Assembly: GCA_016784285.1 (NCBI GenBank)
Contig: JADHUX010000008.1
Coordinates: 1-11,798, forward strand
Reading direction: 5' to 3'
Origin: Parcubacteria group bacterium
GTDB lineage: Bacteria > Patescibacteriota > Minisyncoccia > Phycocordibacterales > UBA2163
Length of the DNA stretch: 11,798 nucleotides
In this document: positions 7,414-11,798 of the stretch, one piece after another
Position numbering within the stretch: position 1 is the first letter of the stretch
Layout: the number at the start of each line of letters is the position of its first letter
Translations under genes and position numbers: made by a program
Notes under the pieces: generated by a model
Seen by the model: only the letters and a program-made list of their open reading frames with translations
Database searches by the model: none
What the model was told of the DNA's origin: nothing

Positions 7414-8514
7414 ATGAAAACTAAAGCTAAAAAAGTATTCGTGGGCTTATCTGGCGGGGTGGATAGCTCTGTAGCTGCTGCACTTCTAAAAGAGCAAGGT
7501 TACGACGTAACAGGTGTGTTCATAAAAGTATGGCACCCTGACTTTTTGCCGTGTGACTGGAGGCGTGACAGGCTAGACGCTATGCGGGTATGTGCGAAGC
7601 TTGAAATACCATTTAAGACGATTGACCTAGAGAAAGAATATAAAGAAGGGATTATAGACTATATGATCTCTGAATATAGAGAAGGCAAGACTCCAAATCC
7701 AGACGTAATGTGTAATAAGCAAGTTAAGTTTGGTGCGTTCTTAGACAGAGCTCTAAAAGAAGGTGCTGACTACATAGCCACAGGGCATTATGCGAGGATT
7801 AGACAAGGATCTAAAGTCCAAGGGTCGCCCTTGGACATGGACAGGTACAAAATGTTAGTAGGTAATGATGACAATAAAGATCAAACTTATTTCTTATGGA
7901 CGCTCACCCAAGAGCAACTTAAGCATTCTTTATTTCCTACGGGAGAATTTCCAAAATCTAAAGTCAGAAAGATAGCAGCGAGGTTCAACCTCGCTGTTGC
8001 AGAGAAGAAAGACAGCCAGGGGCTGTGCTTTATAGGTAAGCTAGATATTGCTGATTTTCTTAAAAATTATATTGAAGAGAAGAAAGGAGACGTACTTGAT
8101 AAAAATGGTAAAATCATTGGTGAACATACTGGTGTAACATTTCTTACAATAGGACAAAGACATGGATTTACGATTACCGATAAAGGTACACATGATAAGC
8201 CATATTATATAGTTTTAAAAGATATTAAAAATAATACTATAACTGTATCCCACAATACTAAATGTGCTAAACCGAGTTTGGCACATTTAGATAAGAAAAA
8301 GATAAAGATTAAAGACGTAAATTGGGTGAGTGGGGAAATTCCTGACTTAGACAAAAAATACAAAGCCAGAATTCGCTACAGGCAAGAATTACAGGATTGT
8401 AAGATTGAAGAAAATACTATCGTATTTGATGAAAGCCAAGATACTGTAGCAACAGGGCAGTCTATTGTGGCATATGATGGGGAAGAATGTTTGGGTGGAG
8501 GGGTTATTGTTTAA
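7414..8514 (+). CDS. mnmA: tRNA-specific 2-thiouridylase MnmA
   Basis: Adds sulfur to U34 of tRNA-Lys, -Glu and -Gln, using ATP and a persulfide relayed from a cysteine desulfurase. In 366 residues the PP-loop is SGGVDSS (13-19), TPNPDVMCNKQVKFG holds the first catalytic Cys100, ATGHYARI is intact, and KKDSQGLCFIG holds the second catalytic Cys205. The variant VWHPDFLPCDWRRDRLDAMRV (39-59) replaces the usual acidic loop and I associate it with Patescibacteria. Two palindromes add residues in loops: SKVQGSPLD near 133-141 (7816-7836) and KCAKPSLAHL near 283-292 (8258-8290). It follows mltG by 32 nt in the same operon; the ATG has only a weak GAG before it. It ends just before a hairpin terminator. 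Confidence 0.97.
   Translation: MKTKAKKVFVGLSGGVDSSVAAALLKEQGYDVTGVFIKVWHPDFLPCDWRRDRLDAMRVCAKLEIPFKTIDLEKEYKEGIIDYMISEYREGKTPNPDVMCNKQVKFGAFLDRALKEGADYIATGHYARIRQGSKVQGSPLDMDRYKMLVGNDDNKDQTYFLWTLTQEQLKHSLFPTGEFPKSKVRKIAARFNLAVAEKKDSQGLCFIGKLDIADFLKNYIEEKKGDVLDKNGKIIGEHTGVTFLTIGQRHGFTITDKGTHDKPYYIVLKDIKNNTITVSHNTKCAKPSLAHLDKKKIKIKDVNWVSGEIPDLDKKYKARIRYRQELQDCKIEENTIVFDESQDTVATGQSIVAYDGEECLGGGVIV
7816..7836. repeat. 21-nt hairpin palindrome in mnmA
   Basis: GTCCAAGGG (7816-7824), loop TCG, CCCTTGGAC (7828-7836): a perfect 9-bp stem. It is in frame and encodes VQGSPLD, between ATGHYARIRQ and the conserved YKMLVGNDDNKDQTYFL, a loop that is usually shorter. Its GC content exceeds that of the flanks. 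Confidence 0.75.
7976..7996. repeat. 21-nt inverted repeat in mnmA (AARFNLA codons)
   Basis: CAGCGAGGTT (7976-7985), C, AACCTCGCTG (7987-7996) are perfect 10-bp arms around one base. It encodes AARFNLAV, at a site where the protein does not appear to carry extra residues, so it may be coincidence in conserved coding sequence. Confidence 0.5.
8258..8290. repeat. 33-nt hairpin palindrome in mnmA
   Basis: CTAAATGTGCTAAAC (8258-8272), loop CGA, GTTTGGCACATTTAG (8276-8290): a 15-bp stem whose only non-Watson-Crick pair is one T-G. It is read as KCAKPSLAHL in a variable linker before the KDVNW motif of the C-terminal domain, which appears several residues longer than usual here. Confidence 0.75.
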
Positions 8515-8521
8515 ATAGGAA

Positions 8522-8558
8522 AAAGGCATCTTAGCTATGCAAGCTAAGATGCCTTTAT
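8522..8558. terminator. Bidirectional terminator between mnmA and the minus-strand membrane gene
   Basis: The stem AAAGGCATCTTAGCT (8522-8536) pairs perfectly with 8542-8556 around the 5-nt loop ATGCA. On the plus strand it is followed by a short TTTATT run; on the minus strand by TTTTT (8524-8520). It lies 8 nt after the mnmA stop and serves both converging genes. The 114 nt from 8559 to 8672 hold nothing I recognise. Confidence 0.85.
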
Positions 8559-8672
8559 TGTGCAGAAGTCTGAATAATTTTATGGAACAAGAGATCTTTT
8601 TAGATTATTTCTCCATTCTTTCTTTGCTTTAATTTCGAACAAGATTGTGTTTTTGTATTTCAATTAATGTTA

Positions 8673-9158
8673 TCATCCGTGGTATAAGAGATTTTTAAGA
8701 TCGCCACTTCTTTTTAAGACTTCTTTATTTTCTTCAATACTTTTTAAGTATCTAATATAACTATTATAAATAAGCCTTAGTCTTGAAAAGTCTTCATTTT
8801 TTCGACTTGACACATAAGTAGATAGTAAGTCTTTTAAGGTTGTAATACACTCCTTCTCAAGACTATCAGTAATTTGATAATCTGTTTTATCTACTAATAA
8901 TTCACCAACCTTCTCTACTATGAATTCAGGTAATTCAGGCAACGTTCTAAGAATTATCGGTTGTGTAAATATAAGAGATATTCCTATTGATGTTCCAACC
9001 ATACCTGTTTTAAGTCCAATCATCTGTAATAGAAATAGTAGTATAGTAACTGCAGTAAGAAAAAGACCAAAGAGTGAAATATAAGTAATATTAACTAATT
9101 TTTTACCAGAAATTTTCCAGAAAAATCTTACATAATATAATGTGATTAAATTTAGCAT
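8673..9158 (-). CDS. Small two-helix membrane protein, unknown function
   Basis: 161 residues from the ATG at 9158-9156. An upstream TTG at 9254 would give 193 residues, but that TTG is the first half of a good -35 box, so I prefer the internal ATG, which has AGGA close before it. Two hydrophobic segments, about 22-48 and 53-71, carry a glycine-rich turn (GLKTGMVGTSIGIS) between them. The C-terminal 90 residues are charged and helical (EFIVEKVGELLVDKTDYQITDSLEKE and onward), probably cytoplasmic. I recognise no family. It is expressed divergently from the toxin-antitoxin pair, and the strand change and lack of conserved motifs suggest accessory cargo. Any role in the toxin-antitoxin context is speculation. 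Confidence 0.7.
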   Translation of the reverse strand: MLNLITLYYVRFFWKISGKKLVNITYISLFGLFLTAVTILLFLLQMIGLKTGMVGTSIGISLIFTQPIILRTLPELPEFIVEKVGELLVDKTDYQITDSLEKECITTLKDLLSTYVSSRKNEDFSRLRLIYNSYIRYLKSIEENKEVLKRSGDLKNLLYHG

Positions 9159-9226
9159 TTTCCTAACCAATCCTTTCCTAAAATGTGTTAATGAACTGCG
9201 ATATAAGTTTTTGTATTTTTGACGAG

Positions 9227-9254
9227 ATAATATCAGATATATGAGAAAAGTCAA
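9227..9254 (-). promoter_or_regulatory. Promoter of the minus-strand membrane gene
   Basis: Read on the minus strand: TTGACT (9254-9249), a 16-bp spacer, TATTAT (9232-9227). The predicted start is near 9220, giving a leader of about 60 nt to the ATG at 9158. The -35 box is the outer end of the inverted repeat at 9250-9292. Confidence 0.65.
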
Positions 9255-9292
9255 GAAAAAGTTGGACGTTCGATGTCCAACTTTTTCTTGAC
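9250..9292. repeat. 43-bp inverted repeat between divergent promoters
   Basis: GTCAAGAAAAAGTTGGAC (9250-9267) pairs perfectly over 18 bp with 9275-9292, leaving the 7-nt loop GTTCGAT. The A5/T5 tracts resemble a bidirectional terminator, but both neighbouring genes run away from it. Each outer end, read outward, is CTTGAC and supplies a -35 box (TTGACT leftward, TTGACA rightward). It could be an operator, a spacer between promoters, or a terminator for read-through. Confidence 0.85.
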
Positions 9293-9327
9293 ATTGGTTT
9301 TTGAGGGTTTATACTGATATATATAAT
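9288..9327 (+). promoter_or_regulatory. Promoter of the toxin-antitoxin pair
   Basis: TTGACA (9288-9293), a 16-bp spacer and TATACT (9310-9315); a TATAAT at 9322-9327 is an alternative -10 box. The 20 nt before the antitoxin ATG (9348) are nearly all A and T, where antitoxin binding would be expected, but I see no clean operator palindrome. Confidence 0.6.
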
Positions 9328-9347
9328 CAATATGTAATCTATATATT

Positions 9348-9599
9348 ATGGCAATTGTAAATTTTGCGGTGAAAAAACCGCTTGATGACAAAATCAAAAA
9401 AGTAATAAAAGAAAATGGCTTTTCCAGCAAAGCTGAGTTTTTTCGTTTGGCAGCTATTAATTTTATTCAAAGTGAGAACAAGAAGATAGACGAAGATGAA
9501 AGAATGAATTATCTCACATCTGAGTTTCGCAGAACTATTATTAGAAATTTTAGTGGTAAAAAACTCCCGTCTCTTAGAAAACAACTTTCTGATATATAG
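9348..9599 (+). CDS. Ribbon-helix-helix antitoxin
   Basis: 83 residues. The N-terminus AIVNFAVKKPLDDKIKKVIKENGFSSKAEFFRLAAINFI fits a ribbon-helix-helix fold: the strand at residues 2-7 would read DNA, the first helix is 12-22, a SSK turn follows, then a second helix 25-39. The charged C-terminal half (about 43-83) is the usual flexible part that wraps and neutralises a toxin. It precedes a RelE/ParE-like toxin by 2 nt, the typical antitoxin-first order, so the pair is expected to repress its own promoter. The specific family (ParD, CopG or other) cannot be settled by eye. No Shine-Dalgarno sequence precedes the ATG. Confidence 0.8.
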   Translation: MAIVNFAVKKPLDDKIKKVIKENGFSSKAEFFRLAAINFIQSENKKIDEDERMNYLTSEFRRTIIRNFSGKKLPSLRKQLSDI

Positions 9600-9601
9600 T
9601 T

Positions 9602-9943
9602 ATGTATCAATACTTAATTCTTCCTCATTTTAAGAAGCAACTAAAACAGCTTTCTAAAAAGTATCGTAGTTTGAAAGATGAAATAATTCTTACTTTAGAA
9701 AATTTTGAAAAATCAAAGGAACAATCTCTGGGAAATAATGTATATAAAATCAGAGTTAAATCAAAAGATATCAATCGAGGAAAGAATAAATCATTTCGGT
9801 TATTTGTACATATTATTGAAGTTCAGGATTATGTTGTACCGATCACTATATATTATAAAGGTGATAGAAAAGATATGAATATAAAAGAAATAAATAATCA
9901 TTTGGAAGCTATCCTTTTGGAAGCGAGATTACTTGAAAATTGA
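9602..9943 (+). CDS. RelE/ParE-superfamily toxin
   Basis: 113 residues. The layout fits the RelE/ParE fold: an initial strand MYQYLILPHF, two helices rich in Lys (FKKQLKQLSKKYRSLKDEIILTLENF), then strands NNVYKIRVK, KSFRLFVHIIE and VVPITIYYKGD with an extra C-terminal helix IKEINNHLEAILLEARLL. Basic residues Lys and Arg in YKIRVK and NRGKNKSFRL lie where RelE enzymes place the residues that cut ribosome-bound mRNA, and Tyr residues in IYYKGD could also take part. Whether it is an mRNA interferase (RelE type) or gyrase poison (ParE type) is open; the YKIRVK and GKNKSFRL blocks favour RelE. It is co-transcribed with the antitoxin and ends with TGA at 9941-9943. Confidence 0.78.
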   Translation: MYQYLILPHFKKQLKQLSKKYRSLKDEIILTLENFEKSKEQSLGNNVYKIRVKSKDINRGKNKSFRLFVHIIEVQDYVVPITIYYKGDRKDMNIKEINNHLEAILLEARLLEN

Positions 9944-9975
9944 TTAACCTAGCCGGTTGGATTGTTTGATAAATC

Positions 9976-10037
9976 GCTCCTCAAGGACTGACCTCTTCCG
10001 TCGTTTCACTCCTCCCCGAGGACAGACCTTTTCCCGC
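9976..10037 (+). repeat. Palindromic repeat copy C, intergenic
   Basis: 62 nt with the same ends as copy A: GCTCCTCAAGG at the start and ACCTTTTCCCGC at the end. The outer stem AAGGACTG (9983-9990) pairs with CAGACCTT (10023-10030) except for one A-A mismatch, and the inner hairpin TCCTC, CCC, GAGGA (10010-10022) is identical to copy A. It fills most of the gap between the toxin gene and the ATP-cone gene and ends 4 nt before the latter's -10 boxes. Confidence 0.88.
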
Positions 10038-10040
10038 GAC

Positions 10041-10051
10041 TATGATATTAT
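10041..10051 (+). promoter_or_regulatory. -10 boxes of the ATP-cone gene
   Basis: TATGAT (10041-10046) and overlapping TATTAT (10046-10051) lie 7-12 nt before the ATG at 10059, predicting a very short or absent leader. Any -35 element must lie within repeat copy C; I see no good match there. Confidence 0.45.
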
Positions 10052-10058
10052 ATAAACA

Positions 10059-10892
10059 ATGAAACAAGTAACAATCATAAAACAAGATGGGACAAAGGAG
10101 GCGTTTGATGTAGAGAAGCTTCGTGGATCTCTGAGGCGTTCAGGTGCATCTGACAAAGCGATAGAAGAGGTTATAGAGAAGATTGATAAAGAGCTTAAAG
10201 ACGGCATGACAACGTCTACTATATATAAACATGCATTTAAGCATTTGGAATATGTAGAGCGACCTGTCGCTGCAAAGTATTCTATGAAGCGTGCAATACT
10301 TGCACTTGGCCCAAGCGGGTATCCGTTTGAGAGTTTTATCGGGGAGATCCTAAAAGCAAAAGGATATAAAAATATAAAAATAGGTACTATGATACAAGGT
10401 GCATGTGTAGAACATGAAGTAGATATACTTGCAGAAAAGGAAGGTAAACAAATAGGCGCGGAGATCAAATTCCATAATAAACTCGGCATTGCTTCTGATT
10501 TGAAAGTTGCACTTTATGTGCATTCTCGTTTTGAAGATATACGAGAAGGTGAGAAAAAAAGAAAAGAAGAATTAATAAGTGAAGATTGGCTTATAACAAA
10601 TACTAGATTTAGTAAAAATGCTATTAAATATAGTAAATGTGTAGGGATGAAGCTTATATCATGGAACTACCCAAAAGGTGAAGGGCTTCAAGATATGATA
10701 GACGAGACCGGTATACACCCTATAACCGCTCTCACAACTCTTACATCAGAAGAGAAGGTAAAACTTATGGAAAAGAAGATTGTTTTATGTAGAAATCTAG
10801 AAAATAATCAAGAAGCTCTAAAATCAATAGGTTTAAAGGGGCAAAAACTAGAGGATATTATGAAAGAAACTCAAGGATTATGCAAGGTTTAA
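10059..10892 (+). CDS. ATP-cone domain / PD-(D/E)XK nuclease-like protein
   Basis: 277 residues. Residues 3-83 form an ATP-cone, the nucleotide-sensing module known from ribonucleotide reductase and NrdR (VTIIKQDGTKEAFDVEKLRGSLRRSGAS, then RPVAAKYSMKRAILALGPSGYPFE). Residues 88-205 look like a restriction-endonuclease fold of the Mrr kind: Glu91 in the first helix, Asp122 in HEVDIL, then Glu135 and Lys137 in AEIKFH, a complete PD-(D/E)XK set. The last 70 residues are helical; GLKGQKLEDIM could be part of a helix-hairpin-helix-like end. This combination is known in uncharacterised bacterial and archaeal proteins; a nucleotide-controlled nuclease is the natural guess but is untested. No ribonucleotide reductase or methylase gene is adjacent. 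An SD site is missing; start is set by the -10 boxes. Confidence 0.82.
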   Translation: MKQVTIIKQDGTKEAFDVEKLRGSLRRSGASDKAIEEVIEKIDKELKDGMTTSTIYKHAFKHLEYVERPVAAKYSMKRAILALGPSGYPFESFIGEILKAKGYKNIKIGTMIQGACVEHEVDILAEKEGKQIGAEIKFHNKLGIASDLKVALYVHSRFEDIREGEKKRKEELISEDWLITNTRFSKNAIKYSKCVGMKLISWNYPKGEGLQDMIDETGIHPITALTTLTSEEKVKLMEKKIVLCRNLENNQEALKSIGLKGQKLEDIMKETQGLCKV

Positions 10893-10914
10893 TTTTGGCT
10901 AATAAAGGTGTAAA

Positions 10915-10944
10915 ATATATGGAATTCTAATATATGGAATTTAT
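10915..10944 (+). repeat. 15-nt tandem duplication around the start codon of the DUF7282-like gene
   Basis: ATATATGGAATT at 10915-10926 recurs at 10930-10941. The first unit makes a three-codon frame ATG GAA TTC TAA (10919-10930); the second makes the ATG GAA TTT that begins the long frame at 10934. A -10-like TAAAAT is at 10911-10916 and TAATAT at 10928-10933. Confidence 0.65.
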
Positions 10945-11461
10945 GGATTTATTACAAGTAACAGAAAATAATAATATGGAAAAAGAGAGTTTTTTTAGTA
11001 TGAAGGTAATCATAGTTTTTGTTGTGGGTATTATCATCGGCTTTTTAGGGGCATGGATACCTATGAGAGATACAGCAGAGATAGTAGAAGAAGTAAATGT
11101 AGAGGTTGAAGAAGAAGCTGCAGATGTAACTCTTTCAGGAGAGAATGCAATACTTGTTCGTGACCAAAAAGCAGGGCTTACAATAGATGTAGAGCTTGTT
11201 ACACTTGAAAATACAGGTTGGGTAGTGATTCATGAAGACAACAATGGTGTACTAGGTAACGCTCTTGGTGCACAGCTATTCTTAGCTGGTGTAAACTCTG
11301 GAACAGTTGATCTACTACGAGGAATGGAGGCAGGTAAAACATATCATGCAGCTATTCGCCAAGACGACGGTGACAATGCATTTGACCTTACAAAAGATTT
11401 CTTACTTTCAGATGGTAAGGGGGACCCAGTACAGGTGAGCTTTATAGCAACAGCAGAATAG
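10934..11461 (+). CDS. Membrane-anchored protein with DUF7282-like extracellular domain
   Basis: 175 residues from the ATG at 10934; in-frame ATGs at 10943 and 10976 are also possible, and 10976 (MEKESFFSMKV) places the membrane helix closest to the N-terminus. One helix, about 23-43 (MKVIIVFVVGIIIGFLGAWIP), has no lipobox cysteine, so it is an uncleaved anchor. A Glu-rich linker (47-63, VEEVNVEVEEEAAD) leads to a domain of about 100 residues: TLSGENAILVRDQKAG, then VTLENTGWVVIHEDNNGVLGN, GTVDLLRGMEAGKTYHAAIRQDDG and DGKGDPVQVSF. The WVVIHE and R-x-D-x-G blocks resemble the DUF7282 family seen in haloarchaeal surface proteins. It probably faces outside the cell. It follows the ATP-cone gene by 41 nt and seems to have its own promoter. 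Confidence 0.68.
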   Translation: MEFMDLLQVTENNNMEKESFFSMKVIIVFVVGIIIGFLGAWIPMRDTAEIVEEVNVEVEEEAADVTLSGENAILVRDQKAGLTIDVELVTLENTGWVVIHEDNNGVLGNALGAQLFLAGVNSGTVDLLRGMEAGKTYHAAIRQDDGDNAFDLTKDFLLSDGKGDPVQVSFIATAE

Positions 11462-11467
11462 CAAAAC

Positions 11468-11507
11468 AAAAAACACCCCGTCGCCTAAAGGCGACGGGGT
11501 GTTTTTT
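11468..11507. terminator. Bidirectional terminator between converging genes
   Basis: AAAAAACACCCCGTCGCC (11468-11485) pairs perfectly over 18 bp with 11490-11507 around the loop TAAA. A6 and T6 tracts allow termination on both strands. The core ACCCCGTCGC (11475-11484) is the same 10-mer as in the terminator at 4964-4973. Confidence 0.93.
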
Positions 11508-11508
11508 A

Positions 11509-11798
11509 TTAAAATAATCCTTCTACAACCTCCTTTACTACTGTTCCATCTGCTTTACCTTTTGCTTCTTTCATTATAGCTCCCATAAGTATTCCTATTT
11601 TGGATTTGTCTGTAACTCCTAGTTCTTCTTTCTTGGCTATAGCTATCTTCTCTACTTCTTCGCGGCTCATATCTTCTGGAAGATATGCAGATAAGATGAC
11701 TAACTCCTTCTCTTCACTTTCTGCTAATTCATCTCTGCCCCCTGCTTTGAACTGTTCTATAGAGTCTTTCCTCTGTTTTGCTTGCTTCTTTATAACAG
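11509..11798 (-). CDS. yqeY: GatB/YqeY domain protein (5' end outside window)
   Basis: Reading the minus strand from the window edge gives about 95 residues ending at TAA (11511-11509). It starts inside the family's first conserved block (VIKKQAKQRKDSIEQFKAGG), continues with ELAESEEKELVILSAYLPEDMSREEVEKI, and ends ILMGAIMKEAKGKADGTVVKEVVEGLF. These are the conserved blocks of the YqeY family, which shares the tail domain of the tRNA amidotransferase subunit GatB and is thought to bind tRNA. The full family length is about 150 residues, so roughly a third lies outside the window. It is convergent with the upstream gene and uses the opposite side of the terminator at 11468-11507. Confidence 0.9.
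   Translation of the reverse strand, partial: VIKKQAKQRKDSIEQFKAGGRDELAESEEKELVILSAYLPEDMSREEVEKIAIAKKEELGVTDKSKIGILMGAIMKEAKGKADGTVVKEVVEGLF

Noticed and set aside
8650..9218. TTTTTGTATTT at 8650-8660 and 9208-9218 as flanking target-site duplications around the membrane gene
   Set aside because: An 11-mer of nearly pure T and A is expected by chance in such sequence, and no terminal repeats or transposase lie inside.
9159..9254. 32-residue N-terminal extension of the minus-strand membrane protein from a TTG at 9254
   Set aside because: The TTG is the start of the -35 box TTGACT, with TATTAT 16 bp further on, so transcription should start downstream of it.

Overview
The window most likely comes from a member of the Patescibacteria (Candidate Phyla Radiation), probably a parcubacterial lineage. 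The chromosome is AT-rich, and ordinary bacterial housekeeping genes sit next to proteins typical of that group: a PaaX-like protein with a Cas2-like domain, a DUF5671-type membrane protein, a sigma-region-4/HARE-HTH regulator, and a large two-helix membrane protein. UGA is read as stop (8675-8673 on the minus strand; 9941-9943), which argues against the recoded Absconditabacteria and Gracilibacteria. I see no strong Shine-Dalgarno sequence before any gene, and several ATGs lie 3-15 nt after a TATAAT-like box, so leaderless or near-leaderless mRNAs look common.

Layout. 2-454: 3' part of the PaaX/Cas2-like gene. 497-3827: a two-gene unit, DUF5671 membrane protein overlapping leuS by 14 nt. 3918-4952: sigma-r4/HARE regulator with its own promoter, ending in a 62-nt perfect palindromic terminator. 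5024-8514: apparent operon of a CPR membrane protein, mltG (peptidoglycan glycan-strand release) and mnmA (tRNA 2-thiouridylase), closed by a hairpin at 8522-8558. 8673-9943: small accessory island with a minus-strand membrane protein and a divergent RHH antitoxin/RelE-ParE toxin pair. Their two promoters appear to be built on the arms of one 43-bp inverted repeat. 10059-11461: ATP-cone/PD-(D/E)XK protein, then a membrane-anchored DUF7282-like protein. 11509-11798: 3' part of a GatB/YqeY protein on the minus strand, convergent with the previous gene across a shared terminator.

The most unusual content is a set of short, GC-rich palindromic elements placed in genes. A repeat of about 60 bp occurs three times: 2148-2208 in leuS, 3323-3377 in leuS in the opposite orientation, and 9976-10037 between genes. 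Both leuS copies are read in frame and add residues in variable positions of the enzyme. The outer stem is kept by a compensatory change between the leuS copies. Three further palindromes of other sequence (1520-1535 in leuS; 7816-7836 and 8258-8290 in mnmA) also fall where the proteins seem to carry extra residues. This resembles the palindromic elements that insert in reading frames in Rickettsia (RPEs), but the sequence is not one I recognise from there. No transposase or other mover is visible in the window.

Functionally the genes cover translation quality (leuS, mnmA, YqeY), cell-wall growth (mltG), transcription control and a toxin-antitoxin module. There is no CRISPR array, rRNA, tRNA or recognisable insertion sequence.
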